NCBI RefSeq assembly: GCF_916618895.1
Contig: NZ_OU745391.1
Span: 310,001 to 374,000, forward strand
DNA length: 64,000 nt
Origin: Pseudoclavibacter sp. Marseille-Q3772
GTDB taxonomy: Bacteria > Actinomycetota > Actinomycetes > Actinomycetales > Microbacteriaceae
Reading direction: 5' to 3'
The position numbers and the translations under genes are program-made. The notes under the pieces were generated by a model, which was given only the letters and a program-made list of their open reading frames with translations, was not told the DNA's origin and searched no databases. This document shows positions 36,240-45,185 of this stretch, in pieces. How positions within the stretch are numbered: the first letter of the stretch is position 1; every line of letters begins with the position of its first letter.

Positions 36240-37691
36240 ATGGCAACTGCTTCGAAGAACACGGCAACGCCCTTCACCACCGAGAGCTTGACGGCAAAGA
36301 CTGTTGCTGAACTGCGTGCTATCGCTAAAGAGGTTGGCCTCAAGGGTGCGTCTTCACTTCGGAAAGCAGACCTGGTAGAGGCGCTTGTCGCCAATGCATC
36401 GGCAGCTGCACCAGCAGACGAGCCGAAGGCAAAGAAGTCACGTTCTGCTTCCGCAGGCAAGAGGGCCGCTGGCACCAAGAAGTCTTCATCGGCTTCTCAC
36501 GCAAAGAAGAAGACCACAGCGAAGGTAAGCGAAGAACCGGCCGATGACGACGAAGCGATCGAGAACGAAGAACTCGAAGACGAAGATGTCGACGAGTCCG
36601 AGCCGATCGAGGAGGACGTCGAGGATGAGGACGATCCCGATATGGGTAAGCGCGATGAAAAAAGCGACGACCCTGAAGAGGATCAGATCAAAGCGGAATC
36701 AGCAGTCAAAGCTGCTGGAGCCCTTGTACTGAAGAACTCGGATGATGACGAAGCGCCGGTCTATTCGGCACAGATCACCGGTGCGACCGCTGACCCGGTT
36801 AAGGACTATCTCAAGCAGATCGGTAAGGTCCCACTGCTGGACGCTGCTGAAGAAGTCGACCTCGCCATGCGTATTGAGGCTGGGCTCTATGCAGAAGACA
36901 AGCTCTTGCGTCACCCAGATCTCGAACCGAAGCTCAAGCGCGAGTTGAAGTGGATCGTACGCGATGGTCGCCGTGCAAAGAGCCACCTGCTCGGCGCAAA
37001 CCTTCGATTGGTGGTATCGCTTGCTAAGCGGTACACGGGTCGCGGGATGCAGTTCCTGGATTTGATCCAGGAGGGTAACCTCGGCCTTATCCGCGCGGTT
37101 GAGAAGTTCGACTACACGAAGGGCTTCAAGTTCTCCACATACGCGACATGGTGGATTCGCCAGGCCATCACCCGCGCTATGGCAGACCAAGCACGCACCA
37201 TCCGCATCCCGGTTCACATGGTCGAAGTGATCAACAAGCTTGCTCGCGTTCAGCGTCAGATGTTGCAGGACCTCGGTCGCGAACCCACCCCGGAAGAGCT
37301 CGCACACGAACTCGATATGACGCCCGAAAAGGTCATCGAAGTCCAAAAGTATGGCCGCGAGCCTATCTCACTGCACACCCCGCTTGGTGAGGACGGCGAC
37401 TCCGAGTTTGGTGACCTCATCGAAGACACTGAAGCTGTTGTACCCGCCGATGCCGTGAGCTTCACGATGCTCCAGCGCCAGCTCGAGTCGCTACTTGATT
37501 CGCTCTCCGAGCGTGAGGCTGGAGTGATTCGGATGCGGTTCGGCCTCGGTGACGGTATGCCCAAGACGCTTGACCAGATCGGTGAGACCTTCGGTGTTAC
37601 CCGTGAGCGCATCCGCCAGATCGAATCGAAGACAATGGCGAAGCTGCGTCATCCCTCACGTTCTCAGTCACTTCGTGACTACTTGGAGTAG
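36240..37691 (+). CDS. sigA: principal RNA polymerase sigma factor
   Basis: This 483-residue group 1 sigma factor directs housekeeping transcription. Region 1.2 starts at [16 protein letters not shown]. Region 2 has [18 protein letters not shown] and [17 protein letters not shown], region 3 has [14 protein letters not shown], and region 4 ends with [19 protein letters not shown]. Ahead of these are a Lys/Ser/Ala-rich basic stretch (about 55-95) and a very acidic one (about 98-150). Residues 16-52 look like a Rho_N or SAP-like helical domain ([15 protein letters not shown], then [11 protein letters not shown]), which I do not know as standard for SigA. GGGAGA precedes the ATG. Confidence 0.96.
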   Translation: MATASKNTATPFTTESLTAKTVAELRAIAKEVGLKGASSLRKADLVEALVANASAAAPADEPKAKKSRSASAGKRAAGTKKSSSASHAKKKTTAKVSEEPADDDEAIENEELEDEDVDESEPIEEDVEDEDDPDMGKRDEKSDDPEEDQIKAESAVKAAGALVLKNSDDDEAPVYSAQITGATADPVKDYLKQIGKVPLLDAAEEVDLAMRIEAGLYAEDKLLRHPDLEPKLKRELKWIVRDGRRAKSHLLGANLRLVVSLAKRYTGRGMQFLDLIQEGNLGLIRAVEKFDYTKGFKFSTYATWWIRQAITRAMADQARTIRIPVHMVEVINKLARVQRQMLQDLGREPTPEELAHELDMTPEKVIEVQKYGREPISLHTPLGEDGDSEFGDLIEDTEAVVPADAVSFTMLQRQLESLLDSLSEREAGVIRMRFGLGDGMPKTLDQIGETFGVTRERIRQIESKTMAKLRHPSRSQSLRDYLE

Positions 37692-37795
37692 AACGAACAT
37701 TGGCGCCGGCGCTGGTCGTATATGCCTATGCAGGTGCCGGTACCGACGCATACAGAACACTGCATTACCGTTGAACCACTCTGTGAGGAGTCACT

Positions 37796-38491
37796 GTGAA
37801 GGCAAACGAAGGTAAGGCCCTCGAAACCACTGTTGATGGCGCCACGTACCAGCGCATCCCCATCAAGACCGATGTGATTATGCCTGGGGACAACTTGCAC
37901 ACTGTTGTCAAGCAGTACGCCGCGGATGAGGTTACCGAAGGGGATGTGCTATTCGTTACTGAAAAGATCGTCGCTATTACCCAGGGTCGCTCCATGCTCG
38001 TGAGCGATGTTCAGCCTCGCCCGCTGGCGACATGGCTGTCCAAGTATGTGACAAAGACGCCGCACGGTATCGGCCTTGGAATGCCTGAGACTATGGAGAT
38101 GGCTCTCCGCGAATGCGGTACGCCGAGAATTCTCGCTGCAGCCGGTGTGTCTGTGATCTCTAAGGCTCTTGGACGCTCCGGAGACTTCTACCGAGTCGCG
38201 GGGGAGCGCGCACGAGCGATTGATGGCCCAACAGAGGGCACGATCCCGCCCTATGACGAATCAATCGTGCTTGGCCCCCTCCACCCTCAGCGCGTTGCCC
38301 GCGATCTTAAGATTCTGCTCGGTAACAGGGTGGATGTGCTCATCGTCGATATCAACGACATCGGCGGCAATATTTTGGGTTCGACCCTCGACCACTCGCT
38401 AAACAATCACTGGGTGGCTGTGCTCAGTGACAACCCGCTCGGCCAGGGGAGTGAATCCACCCCTATGGGTATCGTTCGCAAGATACGCTAA
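37796..38491 (+). CDS. CofE-like (F420-0:gamma-glutamyl ligase family) protein
   Basis: This 231-residue protein matches the F420 ligase fold (COG1478). EGDVLFVTEKIVAITQGR near 50 is the signature, followed by RPLATWLSKYV and, late, VDVLIVDINDIGGNILG. Non-F420 bacteria also carry such paralogues, thought to form gamma-glutamyl or related amide bonds on other substrates. No other F420 genes are in the window. The GTG follows GTGAGGAG by five bases. It points at a convergent ATP-grasp gene 43 bases away, so the two ligases may share a pathway. Confidence 0.85.
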   Translation: MKANEGKALETTVDGATYQRIPIKTDVIMPGDNLHTVVKQYAADEVTEGDVLFVTEKIVAITQGRSMLVSDVQPRPLATWLSKYVTKTPHGIGLGMPETMEMALRECGTPRILAAAGVSVISKALGRSGDFYRVAGERARAIDGPTEGTIPPYDESIVLGPLHPQRVARDLKILLGNRVDVLIVDINDIGGNILGSTLDHSLNNHWVAVLSDNPLGQGSESTPMGIVRKIR

Positions 38492-38534
38492 GCCGTTATC
38501 GCCTGAGCACGATTTAATCGAGGGCTATTCGCTA

Positions 38535-39557
38535 CTATTCGCCGATAACCTCTCGATACCGCTGACGCAGGCCGTGCCTGACATCCGACACTGAGGGCTT
38601 CAATTGAAAGACGCCAGTGTTGTAATTACCTTCAATAATTACCGGACCTTTGTCAGAGATTGCGATATCCCAACCGACATAGGGCACTTCGGGAATTGTT
38701 CCCGCAGCATTGTTTACTAGTTCAATCGCTTCGTTAAATTGCGGCACTTGAAAGCCCACGATGGGTACCCCGGAAATTGGGTGAATCGCGTGTATGCGGT
38801 CTTCACCGTCGAAGGCCGGATGCTCAACGACTCCGTCGTGGTTAAGCATGGTGTACATGCCACCGCCCGAGAAGTTGTCTACGTCTCCACCGGCGCCAAT
38901 GCGCAAGGCTGCGCAGATGATCGAGACGTGTCCACCACGATTAAACGAGACGATGCGCATAGTGTTGACGCTTGATGCGTTCAGGCGGTTGAGTTCTTCG
39001 TGCTGGGAAATGAATTCTTCGAGCAACAACTGGCGCGAACGGACCCGTTCAGCGCGAAATTCCTTGATTGAGCCATAGCGTGAACTATCAATTTTCGCGA
39101 TGCCGTCACCTCCGAGTGAGTCCGGCACCTTTGCCATTATGACGGGATTTGCTTCCAGAAAATCATGCAGTTCGTCGTCAGTGGCATCACGCAAATCGAG
39201 CCATGCGCGGCGGGTGAACTCGGCAAACTCCTTGTTGAACGTAAGTTTATTGCTTAGCTTCTTGTTTGCCGCTCGATCAGTGTTAAAACGACGTGCATAG
39301 TGGTCTGAAATAGGATGGGTGATGAACGACCGTCGTTCACGGGGGGAGAGAATGGCAAAATCCCAGTCTTGGTAATCCTGAAATGCACATTCATAACGAA
39401 CTGCGGAGTAGACCATATCCAAAAACACCCCAGCTCGTGGTTTACGGAACTTCTTTCCGATGTGGGTAGCCATTCTCCATACGCGCGGCAGATTCGCTGC
39501 TTTAGCTCGCTCAACAAGGAATGACAAGCGCAGTTTGCTGCGTGACTTTGATGCCAT
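38535..39557 (-). CDS. sugar-transfer-associated ATP-grasp family ligase
   Basis: This 340-residue protein resembles the ATP-grasp_ST family linked to polysaccharide genes. ATP-grasp features are VIMAKVPDSLGGDGIAKI (nucleotide loop), LLLEEFISQHEELNRLN, SVNTMRIVSF, and the metal-binding end GWDIAISDKGPVIIEGNYNTG. The DNA is visibly richer in A and T than its neighbours, with TTA and AAT codons common, a sign of horizontal acquisition. GGGGG precedes the ATG. Likely role: ATP-dependent attachment of an amino acid or similar group to an envelope or secondary metabolite, by inference only. Confidence 0.8.
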   Translation of the reverse strand: MASKSRSKLRLSFLVERAKAANLPRVWRMATHIGKKFRKPRAGVFLDMVYSAVRYECAFQDYQDWDFAILSPRERRSFITHPISDHYARRFNTDRAANKKLSNKLTFNKEFAEFTRRAWLDLRDATDDELHDFLEANPVIMAKVPDSLGGDGIAKIDSSRYGSIKEFRAERVRSRQLLLEEFISQHEELNRLNASSVNTMRIVSFNRGGHVSIICAALRIGAGGDVDNFSGGGMYTMLNHDGVVEHPAFDGEDRIHAIHPISGVPIVGFQVPQFNEAIELVNNAAGTIPEVPYVGWDIAISDKGPVIIEGNYNTGVFQLKPSVSDVRHGLRQRYREVIGE

Positions 39558-39705
39558 GGTTGCCCCCAGGTCTGTTCAATCAGGTCCGTCAAGATCGTAT
39601 GTTCATACGGTACCGGCAATGCAACTGTCCGCTGAGTTGTTCGGTGGGTCTGCCGCTAATCACCGAGGCACAACCGTAAAGTTCTAGCAGAAGGGAGATG
39701 GCCAG

Positions 39706-41790
39706 TTGAGTGAAAAGTACAACGCGGATGCCTTGCAGGTGCTGGAAGGACTCGAAGCGGTCCGTAAGCGCCCGGGTATGTACATCGGCTCGACCGACTC
39801 CCGAGGGCTCATGCACTGCCTGTGGGAAATCATCGATAACGCTGTTGATGAGGCGCTAGCCGGACACGGTGAACGCATCGAGATCATCCTGCATCCAGAT
39901 CACTCCGTTGAGGTACGCGACCATGGACGCGGTGTGCCCACTGACACCGAGCCGCGAACGGGCTGGTCCGGCGTCCAGGTCGTATACACCAAGCTGCACG
40001 CCGGCGGTAAGTTCGGCTCGTCCAACTACGGTGCTGCCGGTGGCCTCCATGGCGTCGGCGCATCCGTAGTCAACGCTCTCTCCTCACGCATGGATGTGGA
40101 AGTAGACCGCGGTGGGAAGACCTACGCGATGAGCTTCCAGCGGGGACACGCAGGCGTGTTCAACGACGATGCTTCTGGCCCGAGCCCAGCGGCACCCTTC
40201 ACCGAAGAACCGGGGGCCGCAACGCTGCGGGTAATCGGTAGAGCAAAGCGTGGCGTGACCGGCACCCGTGTGCGCTATTGGGCCGACCCACAGGTCTTCG
40301 TGCGTGACGCTGACTTCCAGCTCGATCAACTGCGCGACCGCGCCCGACAGACGGCATTCTTGGTGCCAGGCCTGGAGATTTCGCTTCGCGATGCACGCGG
40401 CGAGAGCAACACTGAAGAATCGTTCAAGTACGACGGCGGCATTTCCGAGTTTGTTGAGTATCTTGCGCCCGACCAGCCACTGACCGATACTTGGCGCCTG
40501 CAGGGGGAGGGGAGCTATACCGAGACGGTTCCCGTGCTCGATGAAGCCTCCGGACACATGGTCTCGCGAGAAGTCGAACGCCAGATGCAGGTAGACCTGG
40601 CCCTTCGTTGGGGCGGTGGGTACGACACTGCCGTGCGTAGCTTCGTGAACATTATCGCGACTCCCAAGGGTGGCACTCATGTCGCTGGATTCGAGGCTGG
40701 TCTGATCAAAGCTATTCGCGACGAGGTTGCGAAAAACGCCCGTCGGCTCAAGGCCGGTAACGACAAGCTTGAAAAGGACGATGTGCTCGCCGGACTTACC
40801 GCAGTAGTGACCGTGCGCATCCCGGAACCGCAGTTTGAGGGGCAGACCAAGGAAGTCCTTGGCACACCGCAGGCTCGCGCAATTGTGCAGCGCACCATCG
40901 TCAATGGCATGAAGGAGCGTTTTAGCAGCACCAAGCGCCAAGACAAGACCGAGACGACGCAGCTGCTCGAGAAAATCGTTACCGAGATGAAGAGTCGCAT
41001 CGCCGCGCGCGCCCACAAGGAGACGCAGCGCCGCAAGAATGCGCTCGAGAACTCATCCCTTCCCGCTAAATTGGTCGACTGTCGCACAAATGAAGTAGAT
41101 CGCTCAGAGCTCTTTATCGTTGAGGGAGACTCTGCACTCGGCACGGCAAAACCAGCACGTGATTCCGAGTATCAGGCACTCTTCCCAATTCGCGGAAAGA
41201 TTTTGAATGTGCAGAAAGCTTCGCTTGCCGACATGCTCAAGAACGCGGAATGCGCGAATATCATCCAGGTATTAGGTGCCGGATCGGGGCGGAGCTTCGA
41301 TATTGATGCCGCGCGGTACGGCAAGGTCATTATTATGTCGGATGCGGATGTCGACGGGGCGCATATTCGCACACTGTTACTGACACTGTTTTTCCGCTAT
41401 ATGCGCCCTATGCTCGAAGCTGGTCGGGTATTCGCTGCAGTGCCACCACTGCATCGAGTAGTGGTTATTCATCCGGGGAAGCGCGCAAATGAAACCATCT
41501 ACACGTATTCCGAAGCCGAGCTGCAGCGGCTGCTGAAGAAGCTTGAGCGCGCGGGGAAGAAGTATCAAGACCCCATTCAGCGCTACAAGGGCCTCGGTGA
41601 GATGGATGAGGATCAGCTGTGGGAGACAACAATGAACCCACAGGCGAGACTCCTGCGCCGCATGAGCCTGTCGGATGCGGCTGAGGCTGAACGTGTGTTC
41701 GAGGTACTCATGGGTAATGAAGTTGCGCCTCGTCGTGACTTCATTGTCGACGGTGCGCAGCAGGTTACCGCCAGCTTGATTGACGCTTAA
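39706..41790 (+). CDS. parE: DNA topoisomerase IV subunit B / GyrB-like
   Basis: This 694-residue type II topoisomerase ATPase subunit has the GHKL site RKRPGMYIGSTDSRGLMHCL, EIIDNAVDEALAG and the loop GGLHGVGASVVNALS. The TOPRIM domain has VEGDSALGTAKPARDSEYQA, PIRGKILNVQKA and MSDADVDGAHIRTLLL, and YKGLGEMDEDQLWETTM follows at the C-terminus. Length and placement downstream of sigA fit the second GyrB-type protein (ParE) of actinobacteria. The TTG start follows AAGGGAGA. ParC is not in this window. Confidence 0.92.
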   Translation: MSEKYNADALQVLEGLEAVRKRPGMYIGSTDSRGLMHCLWEIIDNAVDEALAGHGERIEIILHPDHSVEVRDHGRGVPTDTEPRTGWSGVQVVYTKLHAGGKFGSSNYGAAGGLHGVGASVVNALSSRMDVEVDRGGKTYAMSFQRGHAGVFNDDASGPSPAAPFTEEPGAATLRVIGRAKRGVTGTRVRYWADPQVFVRDADFQLDQLRDRARQTAFLVPGLEISLRDARGESNTEESFKYDGGISEFVEYLAPDQPLTDTWRLQGEGSYTETVPVLDEASGHMVSREVERQMQVDLALRWGGGYDTAVRSFVNIIATPKGGTHVAGFEAGLIKAIRDEVAKNARRLKAGNDKLEKDDVLAGLTAVVTVRIPEPQFEGQTKEVLGTPQARAIVQRTIVNGMKERFSSTKRQDKTETTQLLEKIVTEMKSRIAARAHKETQRRKNALENSSLPAKLVDCRTNEVDRSELFIVEGDSALGTAKPARDSEYQALFPIRGKILNVQKASLADMLKNAECANIIQVLGAGSGRSFDIDAARYGKVIIMSDADVDGAHIRTLLLTLFFRYMRPMLEAGRVFAAVPPLHRVVVIHPGKRANETIYTYSEAELQRLLKKLERAGKKYQDPIQRYKGLGEMDEDQLWETTMNPQARLLRRMSLSDAAEAERVFEVLMGNEVAPRRDFIVDGAQQVTASLIDA

Positions 41791-41799
41791 GCACGTTCA

Positions 41800-43038
41800 T
41801 CAACCTGATTTAGGTACCGCTGCCAAGGTGATATTAAACGTCATGAGCCGCCCCTCGCGCATTACTTCCACCTGCACGGTTTCACCCGCGAGATAGGTAC
41901 GCACTTCGCCAACAAGCATGGCCGATTCCGTGATCGTAGTGTCATTGATCCTGGTAATGAGATCACCAGATGTCAGCCCAGAATCATGACACGGTCCACT
42001 GGGATCGATGTCTTTAACTTCGGCACCCAACTGAAGCGATCCGTCCACGAGCGGGGCTTCTCCATCCACCGCAGTAACGCCCAACCAAGCGTGTTCGACA
42101 TTGCCGGTGGCAATGAGCTCGTTAGTGATTTGTTCCACCAAATCACTTGGAATTGCAAAGCCGATTCCAATAGAACCAGATCGTATATTTCCAAGCGTTG
42201 CAATAGACGAGTTAATGCCAATCAATTCACCACGGTCATTGACGAGAGCACCACCAGAATTACCGGGATTAAGCGGAGCAGAGGTTTGAATTGCGTTCGT
42301 AATGACCTTATTCCCATCACCCTTACCGGTGGTAACCGGGCGATTCAGCGCCGATACGATGCCTGTTGTGTAGGAACCATCAAGTCCGAGCGGAGAACCA
42401 ATAGCCATTACATCGTCTCCAATGCTCACCGAGTCCGGGGTCGCCAGCTCGATTGGCGTAACATCCCGGGGGAGTGCCGCTATTCTTAGCACGGCAAGAT
42501 CAGTGGTCGGATCACTACCAATAACTTTCGCGCGGTAGCTCTTATTGCCAATAATCACCTTAATATCGGCGCTATCACCTACGACGTGGTGATTGGTTAC
42601 GATATGTCCCTCGGTGTCCCAGATCACGCCGGAGCCCTGCGAAGTGCCTTGCTCGCCACCGGCACGTACTGAAACAACGCTGAGACCGGCACGCTCGGCT
42701 ACCGCAGCCCAACTCGCTTCCGGCTGGTCGGCATCGACTTCAGCAGCACTATGCGTCCTATCATCCTGGCTGGCGGGCTCAACTCTTTGTAGCAACAGAC
42801 CACCAGCGCTCACGGTAAGCGCGGTAATCGCCGCCGTTGCAATAATCACCGTTAGGGGAGAGCTAGACCAGGTGGCACTAGGCCGGGCAGCACGCTCGCG
42901 CACTCCGGCAGGACGGCGATCAGCACGCGTCGAGCCACGACCGCGTCGAATACTCATCCGCACCGCAAACTGCTGATCAGCTACCGGCGGCAGTGGCGGC
43001 AGACCTGGATGCGAGTTCGATGAAGGATGCATATCCAC
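41800..43038 (-). CDS. HtrA/DegP-like serine protease with PDZ domain
   Basis: This 412-residue membrane-anchored trypsin-like protease has a Pro/Arg-rich cytosolic N-terminus, one helix at about 60-83, and an extracytoplasmic protease domain. The catalytic triad is His in HIVTNHHVVG, Asp in DPTTDLAVLRI, and Ser in APLNPGNSGGALVND. A PDZ domain (about 320-405) contains GLTSGDLITRINDTTI. It probably degrades or refolds damaged envelope proteins. The start is GTG at 43038 or ATG at 43032. The coding DNA is less GC-rich than most of the window. It converges with parE, nine bases apart. Confidence 0.9.
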   Translation of the reverse strand: MDMHPSSNSHPGLPPLPPVADQQFAVRMSIRRGRGSTRADRRPAGVRERAARPSATWSSSPLTVIIATAAITALTVSAGGLLLQRVEPASQDDRTHSAAEVDADQPEASWAAVAERAGLSVVSVRAGGEQGTSQGSGVIWDTEGHIVTNHHVVGDSADIKVIIGNKSYRAKVIGSDPTTDLAVLRIAALPRDVTPIELATPDSVSIGDDVMAIGSPLGLDGSYTTGIVSALNRPVTTGKGDGNKVITNAIQTSAPLNPGNSGGALVNDRGELIGINSSIATLGNIRSGSIGIGFAIPSDLVEQITNELIATGNVEHAWLGVTAVDGEAPLVDGSLQLGAEVKDIDPSGPCHDSGLTSGDLITRINDTTITESAMLVGEVRTYLAGETVQVEVMREGRLMTFNITLAAVPKSG

Positions 43039-43394
43039 CTGCGGTAACGGAATCTTGGTTTCGGACTACGCTCGATTCTTGCACCGCGTCTCGTGAATAT
43101 AGCGAAGCGTTGCAACCAAGCCAACCTGGGTTGACGTCGATCATTCTGATGACTGACCGGGGAGGGGCACTGGATAACTACGACGCGGTCATGCGCGGAC
43201 GGTGCGCTTAACCGCATCGTCCGTAATGACATAATGTACATTATCGGAATGTACTGCTGAACACGGCGCAATACAACAGGCTCGGAACCAAACACGGCAC
43301 GATCGGTTTCGGTAGAACGCCACCAATGCACTAGTCTGGTGCTCAGTGCATTACGCACAATAGTTTTCCGCTGCTTGTTTTTGGGAGAACCAAC
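43039..43394. other. 356-base intergenic region with a palindrome
   Basis: This region separates the divergent htrA and the small membrane protein gene. ATAATGTACATTAT (43231-43244) is a perfect 14-base palindrome, and AATGTAC recurs at 43248-43254, suggesting an operator. A TAGTCT (43332-43337) may be the -10 for the downstream gene. An open frame at 42993-43211 overlaps htrA and lacks homology or a good ribosome site. Confidence 0.4.
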
Positions 43395-43574
43395 GTGTCC
43401 CTCATCCTGACTCTTCTGTGCATTGCCATCTTTGGCGCTGGCCTGGCTTGCTACGCCTTTGCGTTTGAGATCGGCAGTGACGGTCTCGCATTCCTGCTGT
43501 TCATCGCGGGAATCTTGCTGAACTCGCTGGCATTCTTTATCCCGTGGCAGATCATCGGCCACAGCCGCAAGTAG
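43395..43574 (+). CDS. small two-helix membrane protein (59 residues)
   Basis: A GTG start follows GGGAGAACCAAC, a good ribosome site. The product, MSLILTLLCIAIFGAGLACY onward, has two hydrophobic helices (about residues 3-22 and 30-52) joined by FAFEIGSDG, and ends GHSRK. No family is recognised. A hairpin terminator 17 bases after the stop supports a genuine short transcription unit. It lies between htrA and an SRPBCC gene. Confidence 0.7.
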   Translation: MSLILTLLCIAIFGAGLACYAFAFEIGSDGLAFLLFIAGILLNSLAFFIPWQIIGHSRK

Positions 43575-43590
43575 CCCCAACAACGTGCGC

Positions 43591-43620
43591 ATCGCTCCTG
43601 GTCGACCGATCAGGAGCGAT
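43591..43620 (+). terminator. terminator after the small membrane protein gene
   Basis: ATCGCTCCTG pairs with CAGGAGCGAT around GTCGACCGAT, followed by TTTGC. It starts 17 bases after the stop. Confidence 0.8.
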
Positions 43621-43664
43621 TTGCATTCCCACATCCCGGAACCTCACCCAACAGGCAACGATCA

Positions 43665-44132
43665 ATGTCCCATAACGCTTCGCTTGACATGTCAGTTCGA
43701 TTCGCCGTACCGGCCGAGCACGTTTGGTATGCACTCACCAATCCCGACGAAGCTGAACGCTGGTGGCCAGGCCTGAAACTGCAGCGACACAAAGGCAGCT
43801 CGATCTGCATTACGACGCCACGCCCGCATAAGAAGCGACCGCGCACGCTCAGCGGCAAGGTGATCTCTCCGGCAAAGAAACAATACATTCGCGCCGTAAC
43901 ACACGCTCATCCGCGCAACTACTCCACCGAGCTCACGATCTACGTTTCGCAATTGCCGAGCGCAACCAGATTGCGGATTCTGGAGTCCGGCTTCCCCGAG
44001 CGAGAACACTCAGCGGTGATCGTCAGCGAATGCCGTGACGGGTGGCGCACACTCGTTGTTGCCCTGCGCGAGCATCTACAATCCGCCACCAACATCGAGC
44101 GCATCCGCAGCGCCGTTGACCCCACAGAATGA
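43665..44132 (+). CDS. SRPBCC (START/Bet v1-like) domain protein
   Basis: This 155-residue protein has the SRPBCC pattern: MSVRFAVPAEHVWYALTNPDEAERWWPG at the N-terminus (quoted motif core AEHVWYALTNPDEAERWWPG), then beta-strand-rich sequence, and a long C-terminal helix starting GWRTLVVALREHLQ. Members bind hydrophobic ligands or assist enzymes. Nothing marks a specific ligand. The start ATG is in frame with the motif, but no ribosome site is clear. It is convergent with the SDR gene. Confidence 0.8.
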   Translation: MSHNASLDMSVRFAVPAEHVWYALTNPDEAERWWPGLKLQRHKGSSICITTPRPHKKRPRTLSGKVISPAKKQYIRAVTHAHPRNYSTELTIYVSQLPSATRLRILESGFPEREHSAVIVSECRDGWRTLVVALREHLQSATNIERIRSAVDPTE

Positions 44133-44195
44133 CATAATTAGCCAGTGCCACTGATTCGCGTGACGTGACCAGCGCGATTCCGTGAGATACGCGAG

Positions 44196-44975
44196 CTATC
44201 CCTCGCCGTTGAAACTCGACACGTCACCGACCAATTTGACGTTGTTCTCTGGCACCTCGGCCACTGCTGCTGCGGCAACCTCAGCAGCAAACTCAGCGAC
44301 GTTGTACAGCTTTCCCGCCTCTTGGCGACGCGCTTCAATCGCCCCAGGATTCAGTCGGTTCAGCAGCGTTGCCGTAATCGTTCCTTCAATCATGTCTCCA
44401 GAAACGACAACGAAGCCGATTCCCCGTTCGTTGAGGTCAGGTACCCGCTCAAGGAGTGCATCCTCCCCCGCACGCTTGGACAGTGCAACCGGTTCGTACT
44501 CCGGCATCGTCGGTGTGGTGCGGATGAAGTGTGCCTGGTGAGAGGTAACGAATACCACGCGCGCACCCTCGCTCATCAGCGGCAGCGCTGCATCCAGCAT
44601 GCCGAGCTGCGCATCACGATTCAGGCGTAGGGCGTAGTCCTCCCCCATGTTCGATTCCATACCACCGGAGGCATTCAGCACGAGGATGTCCAGTCCACCG
44701 AGCTCGCTACGGATCTCCGTCATCATTGCGGCCACCGAAGCGGCGTCAGTGATGTCACAGCCGATGGCAATGGCGCTACCGCCGGCCTCAGTGATTTCGG
44801 TCACAATCTTCTGCGCACGGGCAGCTTTATTTCGGTAGTTAATGACAACCGTCGCACCCGCCTGGGCAAAATACCGGGCCGTATCTGCGCCGACACCGCG
44901 CGATGAACCGGTCACCAATACGCGCTTTCCCGCTAGTGAATTGGGAGCAAGTGGATTTGCAGTCTCAGTAGCCAT
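44196..44975 (-). CDS. SDR family oxidoreductase, atypical active site
   Basis: This 259-residue Rossmann protein has the cofactor loop GKRVLVTGSSRGVGAD, the Asp of CDITDAASV, and LVLNASGGMES in place of NNAG. The active-site Ser lies in VVFVTSHQAHF. The expected YxxxK is VALSK here: the Tyr position is Val, with another Tyr three residues further upstream in EYEPVALSKRAGEDAL. So it is either a divergent or a non-catalytic SDR. The ATG at 44975 has TAGCAT seven bases upstream, which fixes the start against longer frames. The substrate is unknown. Confidence 0.88.
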   Translation of the reverse strand: MATETANPLAPNSLAGKRVLVTGSSRGVGADTARYFAQAGATVVINYRNKAARAQKIVTEITEAGGSAIAIGCDITDAASVAAMMTEIRSELGGLDILVLNASGGMESNMGEDYALRLNRDAQLGMLDAALPLMSEGARVVFVTSHQAHFIRTTPTMPEYEPVALSKRAGEDALLERVPDLNERGIGFVVVSGDMIEGTITATLLNRLNPGAIEARRQEAGKLYNVAEFAAEVAAAAVAEVPENNVKLVGDVSSFNGEG

Positions 44976-44982
44976 AGGCGCC

Positions 44983-44988
44983 ATGCTA
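44983..44988 (-). promoter_or_regulatory. -10 box of leaderless SDR promoter
   Basis: TAGCAT on the minus strand lies seven bases (GGCGCCT) before the ATG at 44975. Confidence 0.5.
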
Positions 44989-45185
44989 GCGGGAATGCCG
45001 CACCGCGCGTGGGTAGACATGCTCCAAACAGAACCGTGATTCCTGCAGGCAATCAACAGAATCAGTGGCGGAGCGCGCTTCGTCGAGCTATCGGTTCACT
45101 CCTCAGATCAACAGATGGGCCGCGGTAGAATAGGGAAGTCTGCCCGCGTTTGAATCCGCGGGCAACCGTACGAAAGGAGCCGGAT

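Noticed and set aside
42993..43211. A 72-codon plus-strand frame overlapping the htrA start
   Set aside because: No ribosome site, no motif, and it overlaps the htrA N-terminal codons in antisense.
42981..43634. A 217-codon minus-strand frame covering the intergenic region and the small membrane gene
   Set aside because: Composition is shadow-like (Arg/Ser/Gln rich), it runs through a terminator and the palindrome, and it opposes a gene with a proper ribosome site.
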